From Candidatus Latescibacterota bacterium (GTDB lineage Bacteria; Blakebacterota; Blakebacteria; Blakebacterales; Blakebacteraceae), in NCBI GenBank assembly GCA_023135015.1, contig JAGLTZ010000324.1:1-8188 (forward strand): DNA of 8,188 nucleotides, read 5' to 3'. The notes under the pieces were generated by a model. It did not search any database. It was given only the letters and a program-made list of their open reading frames with translations, and was not told the origin of the DNA. This document shows positions 6,671 to 8,188 of this stretch, piece by piece. Numbering within the stretch: the stretch's first letter is position 1; every line of letters begins with the position of its first letter. Position numbers and translations under genes: made by a program.

Positions 6671-7972
6671 ATGACCGAACGGCGTAAAGAAATACACTCC
6701 TTCCTGGCTCTGCTCGCGCTGCTGGCGTTAATGAGCCTGCTCGTGACTGCCTCAACGGGCTGTTCTGCCGGTTCGACGTCTGAAGGCGCGTGGCAGCACG
6801 AGACCACTACCGATGGTAATGTCAAAACCGTGCGCACTCTCGGCGGTTCCGTGTGGGGGGGAACCGCCAGGCTCGTTGAGGAGGCATCGATCGGGGAGCT
6901 CAAGGGTGATGACGCGTACATCCTGGGAAACGTCGATGGTATCGCGGTCGGTGTAGAGAGGATCTACATCCTCGATAGTCAGGTACCGATCATACGGTCG
7001 TACGATCTAACGGGCCGGCACCTGAGAGATATCGGTCGGGAAGGGAGTGGGCCCGGGGAATACCTCCGGCCCGAGAGTGTAGCGACCCATCCGGTGGACG
7101 GACGCCTGTTCGTGCGCACTCCGGACAACACGAGGATCAACGTCTATTCGCCCGACGGAGAGCCGCTCACCCACTGGCCAATCAGGAGCGGCTTCCACAC
7201 GAGCAACCCCTTGCTGGTGACGCATGATGGCGACCTGTATACCCTGGTCATTACTAACTACGGTGTCGATGTGACCGAGTGGCGGATGGGATTAATACGC
7301 TGTGGCCCGGAAGACGCTGTGATCGACACGATCCACGCCCCCGTATTCGATTTCGAGCCATGGACTATCGTCGGACGAAGTGAGAACAGCACATCGGTCA
7401 ACAACGTGCCGTTCTCACCTGATGTGGCATGGGCCGTAGCACCCGACCGGTCGGTACTGGGCGGGGTCTCAAAAGTCTATCGCTTCGAGATCCGGAGGTC
7501 TGACGGTACCGTCACCGTAGTCGAGAAGGAATGGGATCCCGTGCCGGTGCAGCCGGAGGAGGGCCGCTGGCACGAACGAGCAGCCACGGCCAACATGGTG
7601 CGGCAGTTTCCGGGATGGGCATGGAACGGCAGGGCGGTTCCCAATCATAAACCGGCTTATGATGGTCTGTTCCCGGACCGCAGTGGACGTATCTGGGTGC
7701 GGCGTCCGGGTATGGGCATCATCCAGGAGGATGGTGTCAAAGATCCGTTCGAGGAGAGCGGCTGGTGGCGCAATCCCTACTGGGTGGATACCCACACCGT
7801 GGAAGTGTTCGATCTGGATGGCGGGTTCCTCTGCGAGGTTGAGATGCCAGAAGGCTTTCAATTTAGCCCGCAGCCTTATATCGAAGACGATATGGTCGTC
7901 GCCTACGTTGAGGATGAGGAAGGCGTCCCGTATATAAAGCGGTATCGGCTGGTGCTGCCCGAGAGGGAATAA
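6671..7972 (+). CDS. Putative exported six-bladed beta-propeller protein (possible lipoprotein), function unknown
   Basis: A 433-residue protein with a signal peptide: basic start MTERRKEIH, then a leucine/alanine-rich core (about 11-29) ending at TGC. Cys31 could be a lipid anchor, but Ser rather than Leu/Val/Ile at -3 makes the lipobox atypical. The mature part shows repeated short strands with DG turns (IYILDSQ, RSYDLTGRHLRDIG, LFVRTPD, VYSPDGEPL, GRIWVRRP, VEVFDLDGGFL). The GREGSGPGEY segment (122-131) is characteristic of the 6-bladed propeller proteins abundant in Gemmatimonadota and related phyla. Those are uncharacterised, so I assign no ligand or activity. ATG 6671 is chosen because GGCGGG lies 9 bases upstream and the signal peptide begins naturally there; ATG 6662 and TTG 6620 are in frame but would lengthen the n-region and lack a spaced ribosome site. 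The 125-bp gap before it shows no clear promoter, so co-transcription with tyrS is possible. Confidence 0.75.
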   Translation: MTERRKEIHSFLALLALLALMSLLVTASTGCSAGSTSEGAWQHETTTDGNVKTVRTLGGSVWGGTARLVEEASIGELKGDDAYILGNVDGIAVGVERIYILDSQVPIIRSYDLTGRHLRDIGREGSGPGEYLRPESVATHPVDGRLFVRTPDNTRINVYSPDGEPLTHWPIRSGFHTSNPLLVTHDGDLYTLVITNYGVDVTEWRMGLIRCGPEDAVIDTIHAPVFDFEPWTIVGRSENSTSVNNVPFSPDVAWAVAPDRSVLGGVSKVYRFEIRRSDGTVTVVEKEWDPVPVQPEEGRWHERAATANMVRQFPGWAWNGRAVPNHKPAYDGLFPDRSGRIWVRRPGMGIIQEDGVKDPFEESGWWRNPYWVDTHTVEVFDLDGGFLCEVEMPEGFQFSPQPYIEDDMVVAYVEDEEGVPYIKRYRLVLPERE

Positions 7973-7997
7973 TCTGATCTGTTCCGCTTGACCCTGT

Positions 7998-8017
7998 CAG
8001 GGATGGGCGTTATCCTG
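7998..8017 (+). terminator. Weak candidate terminator after the propeller gene
   Basis: CAGGGAT (7998-8004) can pair with ATCCTG (8012-8017), leaving one bulged G and a 7-nt loop. A T-rich tract (TTTTTCCTTTT, 8028-8038) follows, but about 10 bases after the stem instead of directly. The position, 25 bases after the stop codon, is right for a terminator; the poor T-tract spacing keeps this tentative. The T-rich tract could equally be an upstream element of the next promoter. Confidence 0.3.
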
Positions 8018-8066
8018 TATATAGTCATTTTTCCTTTTAATAGGGGCATTTGGGGCGTGTTAACTA

Positions 8067-8094
8067 TTGACGTTTGCACCGGATGTCCTAATTT
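8067..8094 (+). promoter_or_regulatory. Candidate promoter for a transcript leaving the right edge
   Basis: TTGACG (8067-8072, five of six bases of the -35 consensus) is followed after 16 bases by TAATTT (8089-8094), a weak -10 match. AT-rich DNA upstream (8018-8042) could serve as an UP element. Transcription would begin near 8101, at the base of a GC-rich hairpin and just ahead of the boxA-like element described separately. Confidence 0.35.
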
Positions 8095-8100
8095 GTGAGG

Positions 8101-8137
8101 TCCGCCCAAAATCGGGGCGGATTATGTTCTTTGACAT
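8101..8137 (+). promoter_or_regulatory. Probable rRNA-operon leader: boxB-like hairpin plus boxA antitermination element
   Basis: A perfect 7-bp stem, TCCGCCC (8101-8107) with GGGCGGA (8115-8121), encloses a 7-nt loop. It is followed immediately by TGTTCTTTGACAT (8125-8137), which matches 10 of 13 bases of the E. coli rrn boxA (TGCTCTTTAACAA). The order hairpin then boxA is that of rrn leaders, where Nus factors bind to prevent premature termination. No 16S sequence is seen before the edge, so the operon itself is inferred. The alternative is an intrinsic terminator for the upstream gene: the stem is suitable but the following TTATGTTCTTT is a broken T tract. Confidence 0.5.
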
Positions 8138-8155
8138 GTTCGAAGGTGAAGTCGA

Positions 8156-8178
8156 AGGGCGACCGTTCAAGTCGCTTT
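8156..8178 (+). other. Second hairpin downstream of boxA-like element
   Basis: GCGAC (8159-8163) pairs with GTCGC (8171-8175) around a 7-nt loop. The stem can be lengthened to 8 bp by two G-T wobbles and one A-T pair (8156-8158 with 8176-8178). TCGAAGG occurs twice just before it (8140-8146 and 8152-8158, 12 bases apart). In an rRNA leader this could be a pre-16S folding or processing element; without the downstream sequence its role is unknown. Confidence 0.3.
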
Positions 8179-8188
8179 GAGATGGAAC

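Overview
The window reads as ordinary chromosomal DNA of a moderately GC-rich, Gram-negative-type bacterium. It holds five protein genes, one tRNA and what looks like the leader of an rRNA operon cut off by the right edge. Two protein types point toward Gemmatimonadota or a related FCB-like candidate phylum: a CHASE2-type cyclase, and a putative six-bladed beta-propeller exported protein carrying a GREGSGPGEY motif. This placement is inference from protein style only; no rRNA is visible to confirm it.

Layout. Positions 1-1553 (+) carry a 5'-truncated CHASE2 / three-helix / class III nucleotide cyclase with all catalytic residues. Converging on it at 1589-1675 (-) is a complete tRNA-Leu(CAA) with encoded CCA and its own promoter. 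Positions 1677-1854 are intergenic and hold a short stretch that resembles the C-terminal end of a response-regulator receiver domain, probably a gene remnant. An Old Yellow Enzyme family NADH:flavin oxidoreductase follows at 1855-2961 (+). It ends in a 4-bp CTAG overlap with the convergent penicillin-binding protein 1A gene (2958-5252, -). An 81-bp divergent promoter region separates that gene from tyrS (5334-6545, +), a complete tyrosyl-tRNA synthetase. A predicted exported propeller protein occupies about 6671-7972 (+). From 8060 to the edge there is a possible promoter, a GC-rich hairpin, a strong boxA-like element and a second hairpin. That order resembles rRNA operon leaders, so a 16S rRNA gene may begin just outside the window.

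The genes do not form one pathway. Orientation changes at almost every junction, so most are probably transcribed alone: signalling (cyclase), translation (tRNA-Leu, TyrRS, possible rrn), cell wall synthesis (PBP1A), redox metabolism (OYE) and an exported protein of unknown role. I found no CRISPR array, insertion sequence, phage gene, toxin-antitoxin pair or defence system, and no convincing new multi-gene system. The items most worth a second look are the right-edge leader, the receiver-like remnant beside the tRNA, the cysteine cluster of the OYE protein and the odd translation start of tyrS.
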